Positions 53,305 through 61,899 of a stretch of 64,000 bases of DNA are shown here, one piece after another (position 1 is the first letter of the stretch; the number at the start of each line of letters is the position of its first letter). This DNA comes from Lutibacter maritimus (GTDB lineage: Bacteria > Bacteroidota > Bacteroidia > Flavobacteriales > Flavobacteriaceae), in assembly GCF_900116115.1 (NCBI RefSeq), contig NZ_FOZP01000004.1, positions 294,089 to 358,088 of the forward strand. The letters run 5' to 3'. The notes under the pieces are model-generated. The model saw only the letters and a program-made list of their open reading frames with translations, was not told the origin of the DNA and searched no databases. Position numbers and translations under genes: made by a program.

Positions 53305-53338
53305 AAACCCTTTTCAATCCGCAAACTGAAAAGGGTTT
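53305..53338 (-). terminator. Terminator-like hairpin between greA and the HIT gene
   Basis: On the minus strand AAACCCTTTTCA and TGAAAAGGGTTT form a 12-bp stem with a 10-nt loop, followed by TTCTATTTTT. The T tract is broken, so partial read-through into the HIT gene is plausible. Confidence 0.65.
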
Positions 53339-53360
53339 CATTAAATGCTTTTTTATTAAA

Positions 53361-53834
53361 TTATCTTGAAATATCTAAAATTTCAAAAGTCATTATTCCA
53401 TTTGGTACTTGAATTTCAGCAACATCTCCAACTTTTTTACCTAATAACCCTTTTCCAATTGGTGAATTAACTGACAACTTACCTTCTTTTATATTTGTTT
53501 CAGAATCTGCAACTAAAGTGTATTTAAACTCCATGTTATTGGCAGTATTCTTAATTTTAACTATTGAATGAATTAGTATTTTTGATGTATCTAATAATTT
53601 TTCATCTATAATTCTAGCATTAGAAACAACTTCTTTTAGCTTCGCAATTTTAAGTTCTAAAAGTGATTGTTCTTCTTTTGCAGCATGGTATTCAGCATTT
53701 TCACTCAAATCTCCTTTATCTCTTGCTTCAGCAATATCATTACTAACTCTTGGACGCTCAACATGTTCTAAAAAATCCAATTCTTCTTTTAGTTTTTTTA
53801 ATCCTTCTTCTGTGTAATACGAAATTTTACTCAT
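53361..53834 (-). CDS. greA: Transcription elongation factor GreA
   Basis: A 157-residue GreA of standard length. The N-terminal coiled coil (about 1-75) has the tip residues in DIAEARDKGDLSENAEYHAAKEEQ, where the acidic pair stimulates transcript cleavage by RNA polymerase. The C-terminal FKBP-like domain begins near 80 and carries SPIGKGLLGKKVGDVAEIQVPNG. It rescues backtracked polymerase. It is divergent from the Rieske-like lipoprotein gene. Confidence 0.96.
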   Translation of the reverse strand: MSKISYYTEEGLKKLKEELDFLEHVERPRVSNDIAEARDKGDLSENAEYHAAKEEQSLLELKIAKLKEVVSNARIIDEKLLDTSKILIHSIVKIKNTANNMEFKYTLVADSETNIKEGKLSVNSPIGKGLLGKKVGDVAEIQVPNGIMTFEILDISR

Positions 53835-53954
53835 AAATAATTAATTTTTAAAGACAAAAAAATCTCAAAACTGTCACCCAGCATGAGATTTAACACAAAT
53901 GTACAAAATATTTGTAAATTGCAATCGTTTACCATTAAACTTGATATTACAACT

Positions 53955-54383
53955 ATGCAAAAGCTATTTTTATTGTTAATTTTAGTTACTTTTTTTTCGT
54001 GTGAAAAAAACAATACGGATGATTTTCTACCAACCACTAGTGTAGATGTAACTCTTAATTTAAATTTGCCACAATATCAAGACCTTTTAATACCAACGGG
54101 CTGGGTTTATATTGAAAAAGGAGCTAATAAAGGACTTCAAGGAATATTAATACAAAATACTGGTTTAACACCAAAGTATAAAGCCTTTGAAAGAGCTTGT
54201 CCTAATAACGATTGTAATTCTCCAATGACGTTTGACGGTAGCTTAAAAATGAAATGTAGTTGTGATCAAAGTGAGTACAGCATTATTGATGGAGCGCCTC
54301 AAACTTCTGGAAATTCACATTTTGCCAGAGAATACAGAGTATTAGTTTTAAATAGTTCAACCATAAATATTACCAATTATTAA
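53955..54383 (+). CDS. Rieske-like lipoprotein lacking histidine ligands
   Basis: A 142-residue lipoprotein with lipobox Cys16 (TFFSC). The C-terminal part has the frame of a Rieske domain: ACPNNDC (Cys82, Cys87) and KCSCDQSEYSIIDGAPQTSG (Cys101, Cys103), spaced as in CTHLGC...CPCHGS. Both histidine ligands are replaced, by Asn84 and Asp104, while all four cysteines remain. A normal [2Fe-2S] Rieske centre is thus unlikely. Start taken at 53955, because an upstream in-frame ATG (53883) would put 24 unsuited residues before the signal peptide. Confidence 0.8.
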   Translation: MQKLFLLLILVTFFSCEKNNTDDFLPTTSVDVTLNLNLPQYQDLLIPTGWVYIEKGANKGLQGILIQNTGLTPKYKAFERACPNNDCNSPMTFDGSLKMKCSCDQSEYSIIDGAPQTSGNSHFAREYRVLVLNSSTINITNY

Positions 54384-54431
54384 GTTACTATTTAAAAACA
54401 GATTACTATTTTTGTCCGAAACCTTTAAAAA

Positions 54432-55577
54432 GTGAAAAACTATTTCTCATCAAATTTTAAATTAGGCGTTTTAGGCGGTGGTCAATTAGGTAAAATGCTA
54501 TTGACCGAAACACAAAAATTCGATATTTATACCAGTATTTTAGATGCAGCAAAAGATGCGCCTTGCGCACAAATTTGTAATGAATTTCATGTTGGAAATT
54601 TATTAGATTTTAATACTGTTTACAATTTTGGAAAAAAAGTAGATTTATTAACCATTGAAATTGAACACGTTAATATTGAAGCTTTATTAAAATTAGAACA
54701 AGAAGGTTTAGAAATTTATCCGCAACCAAACGTTTTACAAATAATACAGCATAAAGGAAAACAAAAAGATTTTTTTGTTTCTCATAATATTCCAACATCG
54801 CCACATAAAAGATTTAACAATTTACAAGCCTTAAAAAAGGAAACTTTAAAATATCCATTTGTATGGAAATCGGCGCAATTTGGCTATGATGGAACTGGTG
54901 TAAAAATTGTTAAAACAAAAAATGATTTAGAAGTTTTAACTGATACTGAGTGTATCATTGAAGAATTAATTCCTTTTAAAAATGAATTGGCTGTAATTGT
55001 TGCTAGAAATAAAAACGGAGAAATAAAAACCTATCCAGTTGTTGAAATGGAATTTCATCCGGAAGCAAATCAGGTAGAATATGTAATTTGTCCTGCAAGA
55101 ATTTCTGATGACGTTGCTTTAAAAGCAAGAAACATTGCATTAAAAGTAGCAGAATCTTTTCAGCATATTGGGCTGTTAGCTGTTGAAATGTTTCAAACAG
55201 CAGATGACCAAATTTTAGTGAATGAAGTAGCGCCAAGAACCCACAATAGCGGACATTATAGTATTGAAGCTTCATACACAAGCCAGTTTGAACAACATTT
55301 AAGAAGTATTTTAAACTTACCTTTAGGAAATACTGACAGTAAAGTTGCTGGAATTATGGTAAATTTGGTTGGTGAAGAAGGTTTTTCGGGTGATGTTGTG
55401 TATGAAAATATGGAAGAAATTTTAAAAATGGATGGTGTTACGCCACACATTTATGGAAAAAAGCAAACCAGACCTTTCAGAAAAATGGGCCATGTTACTG
55501 TAGTTAACAACAATTTAGCTGAAGCCAGAAAAATTGCCGAAATAGTAAAAAATACCATAAGAGTAATCAGTAAATAA
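54432..55577 (+). CDS. purK: N5-carboxyaminoimidazole ribonucleotide synthase
   Basis: A 381-residue ATP-grasp enzyme that carboxylates AIR in purine synthesis. The N-terminal LGVLGGGQLGKMLL is at about 11-24, KSAQFGYDGTGVKIV near 140-155 is the ATP lid, and NEVAPRTHNSGHYSIEA near 261-277 is the active-site segment. The start is GTG at 54432, with no ATG before the conserved N-terminus. It is followed by purE after 7 nt, so the two consecutive steps are cotranscribed. Confidence 0.96.
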   Translation: MKNYFSSNFKLGVLGGGQLGKMLLTETQKFDIYTSILDAAKDAPCAQICNEFHVGNLLDFNTVYNFGKKVDLLTIEIEHVNIEALLKLEQEGLEIYPQPNVLQIIQHKGKQKDFFVSHNIPTSPHKRFNNLQALKKETLKYPFVWKSAQFGYDGTGVKIVKTKNDLEVLTDTECIIEELIPFKNELAVIVARNKNGEIKTYPVVEMEFHPEANQVEYVICPARISDDVALKARNIALKVAESFQHIGLLAVEMFQTADDQILVNEVAPRTHNSGHYSIEASYTSQFEQHLRSILNLPLGNTDSKVAGIMVNLVGEEGFSGDVVYENMEEILKMDGVTPHIYGKKQTRPFRKMGHVTVVNNNLAEARKIAEIVKNTIRVISK

Positions 55578-55584
55578 TTAAAGT

Positions 55585-56070
55585 ATGAGCAAAGTAGGAA
55601 TAATCATGGGAAGCGCTTCAGATCTTCCAATAATGCAACAAGCCATTGATATTTTAAAAAGTTTTGAAATTAAAACTGAAGTTGATATTGTTTCTGCACA
55701 CAGAACGCCAGAAAAATTATTTGATTACGCCAAAAACGCTCACACAAGAGGGATTTCAGTGATAATTGCCGGAGCTGGTGGCGCCGCACATTTACCAGGA
55801 ATGGTAGCATCTATGAGTCCGCTTCCTGTAATTGGTGTTCCTGTAAAATCTAGAAATTCTATTGATGGTTGGGATTCAGTTTTATCAATTCTTCAAATGC
55901 CTGGCGGAGTTCCAGTTGCAACCGTTGCACTTGATGGTGCATTAAATGCTGGTATTTTGGCTGCTCAAATAATAGGTAGTTCAAACCCATCCATTTTAGC
56001 TAAAATTGTGGAGTACAAAGAAAATTTAAAATCTAAAGTTTATAAATCTTCAGAAGAACTTAAAAAATAA
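55585..56070 (+). CDS. purE: N5-carboxyaminoimidazole ribonucleotide mutase
   Basis: A 161-residue class I PurE. Substrate-binding motifs are MGSASDLPIM (8-17), VSAHRTPEKL near 37-46, and AGAGGAAHLPGMVASMSPLPVIGVPV near 69-94. It converts N5-CAIR to CAIR directly after PurK. Length is normal for the octameric bacterial enzyme. Confidence 0.97.
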   Translation: MSKVGIIMGSASDLPIMQQAIDILKSFEIKTEVDIVSAHRTPEKLFDYAKNAHTRGISVIIAGAGGAAHLPGMVASMSPLPVIGVPVKSRNSIDGWDSVLSILQMPGGVPVATVALDGALNAGILAAQIIGSSNPSILAKIVEYKENLKSKVYKSSEELKK

Positions 56071-56071
56071 G

Positions 56072-56233
56072 TTATAAAGGAATATTTTTACTAACAGTTA
56101 CATTTTGCCCTTTTTTATTTACATACTTAAATTTAGGCATTATCGTATTTATTGGTAATTTGTTATTTTTATTCATGTTATTTTTTTTAAACTTCAAACT
56201 GTTGTCTTTTTCTTCTAAAATTAAAGTTTCCAT
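56072..56233 (-). CDS. Possible small Lys/Asn-rich protein
   Basis: A 53-codon ORF beginning METLILEEKD and ending VTVSKNIPL, convergent with purE. It is rich in Lys and Asn (KFKKNNMNKNNK), as random AT-rich DNA would give, but the end is less biased (KYVNKKGQNVTV). No promoter or homology can be shown. It is the only candidate gene in the 334-nt gap between purE and the M3 peptidase gene. The other half of the gap (56234-56404) holds only the M3 promoter. Confidence 0.3.
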   Translation of the reverse strand: METLILEEKDNSLKFKKNNMNKNNKLPINTIMPKFKYVNKKGQNVTVSKNIPL

Positions 56234-56368
56234 TTTACTGTAATTTTGTATTTTATTAACGATGGTTGTATTAATAAATTATTTGAACAGAACTATTTTT
56301 TTAAATTTATTTATTTATCACTTTTAATATTATGACACTTAAGCACTATTTTAGTCACTACATAATAA

Positions 56369-56376
56369 TATATTTG
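56369..56376 (+). promoter_or_regulatory. -7 element of the M3 peptidase gene
   Basis: TATATTTG is a perfect TAnnTTTG and gives a leader of about 20 nt. No clear TTG is found at -33. Confidence 0.5.
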
Positions 56377-56404
56377 CATTAAAATAATTTATTTAAAAAA
56401 TAAT

Positions 56405-58435
56405 ATGAGTAATCCTCTTTTAAAAAAATTTACAACATATAACGAAACGGCACCGTTTTCACAAATAAAAACCAAGCATTTTAAACCTGCTTTTATTGAA
56501 GGTATCAAAAATGCAAAAGCTGAAATTGATGCAATTACCAATAATACAAATGTTCCTACTTTTGAAAACACAATTGAAGCTTTAGAATTTAGCGGACAAC
56601 AATTAAATAGAATTTCAAGTATATTTTTCAACTTAAATTCAGCTGAAACTACGGATGATATTCAACAAATAGCACAAGAAATATCTCCATTATTAACAGA
56701 ATTTTCAAATGATATTACTTTAAATGAAGTTTTATTTAAAAGAGTTAAGTTAGTTTATCAAATTAAAGATGATTTAAATTTAACTCCAGAACAAGACATG
56801 CTTTTAACAAATAAATATAAAAGTTTTGTTAGAAATGGCGCAAATTTAAATGAAGATCAAAAAACAGAGCTTAGAAAAATAGATACAGAACTTTCTAAAT
56901 TAAAATTAAAATTTGGTGAAAATGTTTTAGCTGAAACACACGATTTTGAATTACACTTAACTAACAAATCACAATTAAGTGGTTTGCCAGAAGGCACAAT
57001 TGAAGCTGCAGAATTAACCGCCAAACAAAAAGAAAAAGATGGTTGGGTGTTTACCTTAGATTATCCTAGCTATGTTCCATTTATGACCTATGCCGATGAT
57101 AGAAACTTAAGAAAACAACTAGCAATTGCTTTTGGTGCAAAAGCTTTTAGAAACAATAAAAATGATAATCAACAAATTGTATTAGATATAGCGAACTTAA
57201 GATACAAAAGAGCAAATTTATTAGGCTATAAATCGCACGCACATTTTGTTTTAGAAGAACGCATGGCTGAAACTCCTGAAAATGTTATCTCTTTTTTAAA
57301 TGATTTATTGGTAAAAGCTAAACCTGCTGCTATTGAAGAATTTAATAAAATTGAAACATTAGCAAAAAAAGATAGCATCAATCATTTAGAAAAATGGGAC
57401 AGTGCTTATTATTCTGAAAAATTAAAGAAAGAATTATTTGACTTAGAAGAAGAAAAATTAAAACCTTACTTTAAATTAGAAAATGTTATTGAAGGTGTTT
57501 TTCAAATTTCAAAAAAATTATATGATTTACAATTTGAAGAAATAACCACTATTGAAAAATATCACGAAGAAGTAAAAACCTATAAAGTAACCGATACTTC
57601 TGGAAATTACGTTTCTATTTTATATGCAGATTTTTTTCCAAGAAAAGGAAAAAGAAATGGCGCTTGGATGACTTCTTTTAAAAATCAATGGAAAAAAGAT
57701 AACGAAAACTCAAGGCCACACATTTCAATTGTTTGTAATTTCACAAAACCCACAAAAACAAAACCATCACTGCTAACTTTTAATGAAGTTACCACACTTT
57801 TTCATGAGTTTGGACACGCATTACACGGAATGTTAGCCAACACAACATACCCAAGTTTATCGGGCACTAGTGTATTTTGGGATTTTGTAGAGTTACCAAG
57901 TCAGATTTTTGAAAACTGGTGTTACCAAAAAGATGCACTTAATTTATTTGCCAAACATTACGAAACCAATGAATTGATTCCTATGGAATTAATTGATAAA
58001 ATTAAAAAATCTTCTAACTTTTTAGAAGGAATGCAAACTTTACGACAACTAAGTTTTGGTATTTTAGATATGGATTGGCATAGTAAAAACCCTTCAGAAA
58101 TTAAAAACGTAAAAACATTTGAAACTGCATCTTTTAAAAACACACAATTATTTTCTGATGTTAAAGAAAATTGTATGAGTACTTCTTTCTCACATATTTT
58201 TCAAGGCGGATATTCTTCTGGATATTATTCTTACAAATGGGCTGAAGTTTTAGACGCTGATGCATTTTCTTTATTTTTAGAAAAAGGAATTTTTGATAAA
58301 GAAACTGCTTTAAAATTTAAAGCTAATATTTTAGAAAAAGGAGGTACTGTAAAACCAATGGACTTATACACTAAATTTAGAGGACAAAAACCTACAAACG
58401 AAGCTTTATTAAAACGTGCAGGTTTATTAAAATAA
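56405..58435 (+). CDS. M3 family oligopeptidase / dipeptidyl carboxypeptidase
   Basis: A 676-residue zinc peptidase of family M3 with no signal peptide, so cytoplasmic. The motif HEFGHALHG is at about 465-473 and the third ligand Glu lies downstream in FWDFVELPSQ. It resembles dipeptidyl carboxypeptidase (Dcp) and oligopeptidase A, which degrade peptides left by ATP-dependent proteases. NPLLKKFTTYNETAPFSQIKTKHF at the N-terminus matches the usual family start. Confidence 0.93.
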   Translation: MSNPLLKKFTTYNETAPFSQIKTKHFKPAFIEGIKNAKAEIDAITNNTNVPTFENTIEALEFSGQQLNRISSIFFNLNSAETTDDIQQIAQEISPLLTEFSNDITLNEVLFKRVKLVYQIKDDLNLTPEQDMLLTNKYKSFVRNGANLNEDQKTELRKIDTELSKLKLKFGENVLAETHDFELHLTNKSQLSGLPEGTIEAAELTAKQKEKDGWVFTLDYPSYVPFMTYADDRNLRKQLAIAFGAKAFRNNKNDNQQIVLDIANLRYKRANLLGYKSHAHFVLEERMAETPENVISFLNDLLVKAKPAAIEEFNKIETLAKKDSINHLEKWDSAYYSEKLKKELFDLEEEKLKPYFKLENVIEGVFQISKKLYDLQFEEITTIEKYHEEVKTYKVTDTSGNYVSILYADFFPRKGKRNGAWMTSFKNQWKKDNENSRPHISIVCNFTKPTKTKPSLLTFNEVTTLFHEFGHALHGMLANTTYPSLSGTSVFWDFVELPSQIFENWCYQKDALNLFAKHYETNELIPMELIDKIKKSSNFLEGMQTLRQLSFGILDMDWHSKNPSEIKNVKTFETASFKNTQLFSDVKENCMSTSFSHIFQGGYSSGYYSYKWAEVLDADAFSLFLEKGIFDKETALKFKANILEKGGTVKPMDLYTKFRGQKPTNEALLKRAGLLK

Positions 58436-58450
58436 CAATAAAAACTCCAC

Positions 58451-58490
58451 AAAAAAAGGGCAAAATTATTAAAGAATTTTGCCCTTTTTT
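58451..58490. terminator. Terminator after the M3 peptidase gene
   Basis: AAAAAAAGGGCAAAATT and AATTTTGCCCTTTTTT form a 16-bp stem with a short loop and T runs on both strands. Confidence 0.87.
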
Positions 58491-58491
58491 A

Positions 58492-58893
58492 GTTTTATAT
58501 ATCATTTACAAATTGTTTTAAACAATAAAAACAACTTTCTAAAAATTGAAAATATAACAAACTGAAAATCTGACGAATGTCATATTTTTAAAACAAACGG
58601 TTCGTTTTTATAAATAAATGGTAATTTTTTTAGTTTTTTATTTTTTTTATTGTTTTTTATATGTACATTAGCAGTGTTAAAATTTCATTAACCCCAACAA
58701 TTTGTTTGACATTTTGATAAGATTATTAATAATCTGTTTGATTTCCCTAAACGGAAAACTAAAATCACCAAGTTTAAATAAAAAAACTTGGTGATTTTAA
58801 ATTAAAAAAAGTAAAATTAAAAATTAACATAAAAAATAATTCGCTTTAAATACGAATTTTAATAAATATATCAACCCCAAAAAACCCCAAAAA
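58492..58893. other. Intergenic region with a strong hairpin, possibly a small RNA
   Basis: No protein gene was found in this stretch. It contains a perfect 16-bp palindrome AGATTATTAATAATCT (58720-58735) and a long hairpin AAAATCACCAAGTTT / AAACTTGGTGATTTT (58760-58799) followed by TTTTAAATT. The hairpin is remote from both coding genes, so it may end a short transcript from this region. A weak TTG/TACATTAG pair near 58650-58670 is the only promoter candidate. The remainder to 58893 is plain AT-rich leader of the CAP gene. Confidence 0.35.
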
Positions 58894-59397
58894 ATGAAAT
58901 CAATAACCCCAAAATTATTATCGATACTTCTTTTTACTGTTTTTTTATTTTCTTGCTCTCAAGAAGATGATGGTATATACTTTAACGAATCAAGTGAAAC
59001 TATAAATACTACTGTAACATATTCTGAAATTGAAACAGAAATATTAACCTTAGTAAATGAATACAGAGAAAGTAAAGGTTTATCAAGTTTAATTACTTTA
59101 AATATCATTTCAGGAGTTGCAGATGGCCACACAAACTATATGATAACTACAGGTCAAGTAAATCATGATAACTTCAATTTAAGAGCCCAAAACTTAATTG
59201 ATAATGCCGCTGCAAAAAGCGTTTCGGAAAATGTGGCTTATGGCTATAGCACAGCTCAAGGTGTGGTAAATGGATGGTTAAATAGTGATGAGCACAGAAA
59301 AGCAATTGAAGACCCAAAAAATACTCATTTTGGTATTTCAACAGAATCTAATAGTGCTGGAAGAAATTATTTCACACAAATATTTATTCAAAAATAA
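58894..59397 (+). CDS. CAP-domain (SCP-like) lipoprotein
   Basis: A 167-residue lipoprotein with lipobox Cys21 (FLFSC). Residues about 48-165 are a bacterial CAP/YkwD domain: ILTLVNEYRESKGLSSL, ADGHTNYMITTGQVNHDNF (with the conserved His), SENVAYGYSTAQGVVNGWLNSDEHRKAI, THFGISTES and FTQIF. These domains occur in secreted proteins of uncertain function. It should be displayed on the periplasmic or outer face of a membrane. Confidence 0.9.
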   Translation: MKSITPKLLSILLFTVFLFSCSQEDDGIYFNESSETINTTVTYSEIETEILTLVNEYRESKGLSSLITLNIISGVADGHTNYMITTGQVNHDNFNLRAQNLIDNAAAKSVSENVAYGYSTAQGVVNGWLNSDEHRKAIEDPKNTHFGISTESNSAGRNYFTQIFIQK

Positions 59398-59472
59398 TAA
59401 ACTGAAAATCCTTCTAAGTAATAAAATATTAAAGAGTAAAATAAAATAGTAGTTTAATTTAAATCCCAAATT

Positions 59473-59652
59473 ATGAACTCAACCCCTCAAATTTTAGAAA
59501 AAAAGAACCTTCATTTAAAAGTTGTAAAAAACTCTTTAAAAAGAAATATTGAAACAAATAGAATATACATTAATACATTATTTCCAAATTTTAGCTATAG
59601 AAATCATTTAGGTGAAACTGTTTCTAATCCTGAGAAATGCGTAATGCTTTAA
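59473..59652 (+). CDS. Small hypothetical protein
   Basis: A 59-codon ORF from ATGAACTCAACCCC to TAA, 75 nt after the CAP gene. The product (starting MNSTPQILEKK, ending NPEKCVML) has a mixed composition, no membrane segment and a basic N-terminal half (KNSLKRNIETNR). The sequence just upstream, with CCCAAATT, resembles the start region of the CAP gene. I recognise no family. It is followed by duplicated hairpin elements. Confidence 0.45.
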   Translation: MNSTPQILEKKNLHLKVVKNSLKRNIETNRIYINTLFPNFSYRNHLGETVSNPEKCVML

Positions 59653-59692
59653 GATACAAGTTAGTTAGAATTTTAGTTAAGTTAATTATAAG

Positions 59693-59744
59693 TAAATTAC
59701 TTGAGTAAATCGTCCCCACACGGTAGGTCAAGTTTTTAATTTTA
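59693..59744 (+). repeat. Duplicated structured intergenic element, copy 1
   Basis: TAAATTACTTGAG, then TCGTCCCCACACGGTA and TCAAGTTTTTAATTTTA. ACTTGA and TCAAGT form a stem around a C-rich loop. The same order of motifs recurs about 190 nt downstream (59887-59946). Confidence 0.6.
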
Positions 59745-59827
59745 AGCAAATTTTTATATCGCCATTTAAAAATAATTTGAGTATTTGCTTAAATTTATAG
59801 TACACATCAAATCTTTGGTAATTGTTT

Positions 59828-59871
59828 AAAACAAAAAAATCAATAATTTACTTTATTGATTTTTTTGTTTT
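59828..59871. terminator. Bidirectional terminator between the repeat copies
   Basis: A perfect 19-bp stem, AAAACAAAAAAATCAATAA with its complement, around a 6-nt loop. The T-rich right arm (and its mirror on the other strand) fits termination in both directions. Confidence 0.7.
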
Positions 59872-59878
59872 AAAAAGA

Positions 59879-59953
59879 AGCAGCCGTAAATTACTTGAGA
59901 AAATTGTCGTCCCCACAACGGTAGTATGTCAAGTTTTATATTTTACGACTGCT
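59879..59953. repeat. Duplicated structured intergenic element, copy 2, terminator-like
   Basis: The core repeats copy 1 (TAAATTACTTGAG, TCGTCCCCACAACGGTA, TCAAGTTTTATATTTTA). It is enclosed by outer arms AGCAGCCGTAAA and TTTACGACTGCT, so the whole folds as one long hairpin, followed by ATTTTTTTTATTT on the plus strand. It lies 7 nt from the stop of the OmpA/TPR gene and may act as a terminator, perhaps a complex one. Confidence 0.6.
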
Positions 59954-59960
59954 ATTTTTT

Positions 59961-61892
59961 TTATTTCATTTTAACTATAATAAATTCTGTTCTTCTATTT
60001 AATTGGTGTTCAGCTTCAGTACATTTTACACCATTTGAACATTTATTAACTAACTGAGTTTCACCAAAACCTTCATATTTTGTTATTCTTGCTGGATCTA
60101 TTCCTCTAGAGATAATATATTCATAGGTTGATTTTGCTCTTCTATTTGATAGATCTATATTGTATTGATCATCAGCTCTACTATCAGTATGAGATTCCAT
60201 TCTAATAACCATTCCTGGATATTTATTCATTAAACTAACAACCTTGTCTAATTCTAACGCAGCATCAGGTCTAATATTTGATTTATCTAAATCAAAATAA
60301 ATAATATCTAAATCTGCTAATATGGCTACATCTTCAATTGGCGCTAAATTAAGATCTAAATTTACTATAAGTTCTTTCTCTTTTTCTAACCCAAATGAAT
60401 TAAATGCATTTTGTATTGAGTTATATTTTTCTTTAGAGCCCTTTAATACAAATTCTTTGTCTCTTTCAATTAAATGTTCATAATAACCATCTTTACCTGT
60501 AATAAAATAAGCAAGTTCTTCACCATTATTTCTGGCAAGTACAACTTTTGCTCCTTCAATTGGCTCATTATTTACAGCGTCTCTAATTTGACCTTTTAAA
60601 GTTAAAGGTGGTATTCTAGTGAATGCATAAATATCATCTCCACCAACTCCTCCTTTTCTGTTTGAAGAAATATATCCTGAAAACCCTTCTTTAGATAAAA
60701 AGTAACCAAAATCATCGTATTTACTATTTATAGGTTCTCCTAAATTTATAACATTTACTATTTCATCATTTTCATTTTTAACAGTTGCAAAAACATCTAA
60801 TAAACCTAAACCAACATGACCGTTAGAAGAAAAATATAAACTATTTTCCTCTTCGTAAATAAACGGGAAGGATTCATTACCTTCAGTATTTACAATTGGA
60901 CCTAAGTTTTTTGGAGTAGCTAATGAACCATCTTCATTTACATCACTAACATAAATATCAGTTCCGCCAAATCCACCTGGCATATCAGACGCAAAATATA
61001 ACTTTTTACCATCACTGCTAATTGTAGGGTGATACACAATATAATTAGGGCTGTTTAAGTTGGAAGGTTTTATATTTACCCATTTTCCATCAACATAATC
61101 TGCAGTATAAATTCCTAAGTGCATAACACCTTTTTGATCTTCAATTTTTTTATCGTTATAATAATTATTTCTTGAAAAATACATTTTGGTTCCATCAGCA
61201 TTAAATACAGCAGGGCCATCGTGTTGAATTGAATTTACATCTCCTTCTATTTTAGTAGTTGCTTCTACAGAAACATTATTTAAAGGCACTTGAAAAATAT
61301 CAATAAACGGTTGTGCGTCCCAGCCATACAACCTTTTAATAGAAACACCTTCATCTCTTGATGATGCAAATACTATATTATCATTTAATTCTACAGCCCC
61401 AAAATCATTATATTTTGTGTTTAAATTTAATGTTTTAATGGTGTTTTTTTCTGAGACATTAAATATTGCACTTGCTAAATCATCATTTTTAAAGAATTCT
61501 TTTACTCTTAAATCGTCTTGATTTCCAGCTTCTTTAAATTTTTTCATCCATTTCTTCGATTCATCATATTTTCCATTTGCTCTTAATGTTTGAGCGTAAA
61601 ATAAGAAATATTCAGAAGGAACGTTTTTTTGTTGAACTACTTTTGCATAAATCTCTAATGCCTTTTCTGGTTGACGTAACATAATGTATGCATCTCCCAA
61701 CTTTCGCATGGCATAGTTTTTATTAAAGCTAGTATCTATTAGCTTTTCATATGTTTTAATTGCCTTTACAAACGAAAAGTTATTAAATTGTCGTTCGGCT
61801 CTTTTTTGTTTAACTGTTTGACCAAAAGAGGAAGCACACATTAAAACAAGAGCAATAAGTATTAATTTACTATTTTTCATAATCTTCATCAT
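59961..61892 (-). CDS. OmpA-family protein with TPR and PD40 repeats, gliding/T9SS associated
   Basis: A 643-residue exported protein with a signal peptide (about 1-25). Residues about 30-110 look like TPRs, 160-430 carry PD40-like beta-propeller repeats (FNADGTKMYFSRNNY, SSDGKKLYFASDMPGGFGGTDIYVS, EENSLYFSSNGHVGLGLLD), 435-515 a carboxypeptidase-regulatory-like domain, and 535-640 an OmpA peptidoglycan-binding domain (YFDLDKSNIRPDA, SHTDSRADDQYN, NRRTEF). It is related to proteins encoded with PorP/SprF and adhesins. It should tie the outer membrane complex to peptidoglycan. 7 nt downstream of the PorP/SprF gene. Confidence 0.92.
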   Translation of the reverse strand: MMKIMKNSKLILIALVLMCASSFGQTVKQKRAERQFNNFSFVKAIKTYEKLIDTSFNKNYAMRKLGDAYIMLRQPEKALEIYAKVVQQKNVPSEYFLFYAQTLRANGKYDESKKWMKKFKEAGNQDDLRVKEFFKNDDLASAIFNVSEKNTIKTLNLNTKYNDFGAVELNDNIVFASSRDEGVSIKRLYGWDAQPFIDIFQVPLNNVSVEATTKIEGDVNSIQHDGPAVFNADGTKMYFSRNNYYNDKKIEDQKGVMHLGIYTADYVDGKWVNIKPSNLNSPNYIVYHPTISSDGKKLYFASDMPGGFGGTDIYVSDVNEDGSLATPKNLGPIVNTEGNESFPFIYEEENSLYFSSNGHVGLGLLDVFATVKNENDEIVNVINLGEPINSKYDDFGYFLSKEGFSGYISSNRKGGVGGDDIYAFTRIPPLTLKGQIRDAVNNEPIEGAKVVLARNNGEELAYFITGKDGYYEHLIERDKEFVLKGSKEKYNSIQNAFNSFGLEKEKELIVNLDLNLAPIEDVAILADLDIIYFDLDKSNIRPDAALELDKVVSLMNKYPGMVIRMESHTDSRADDQYNIDLSNRRAKSTYEYIISRGIDPARITKYEGFGETQLVNKCSNGVKCTEAEHQLNRRTEFIIVKMK

Positions 61893-61899
61893 TATTTGG

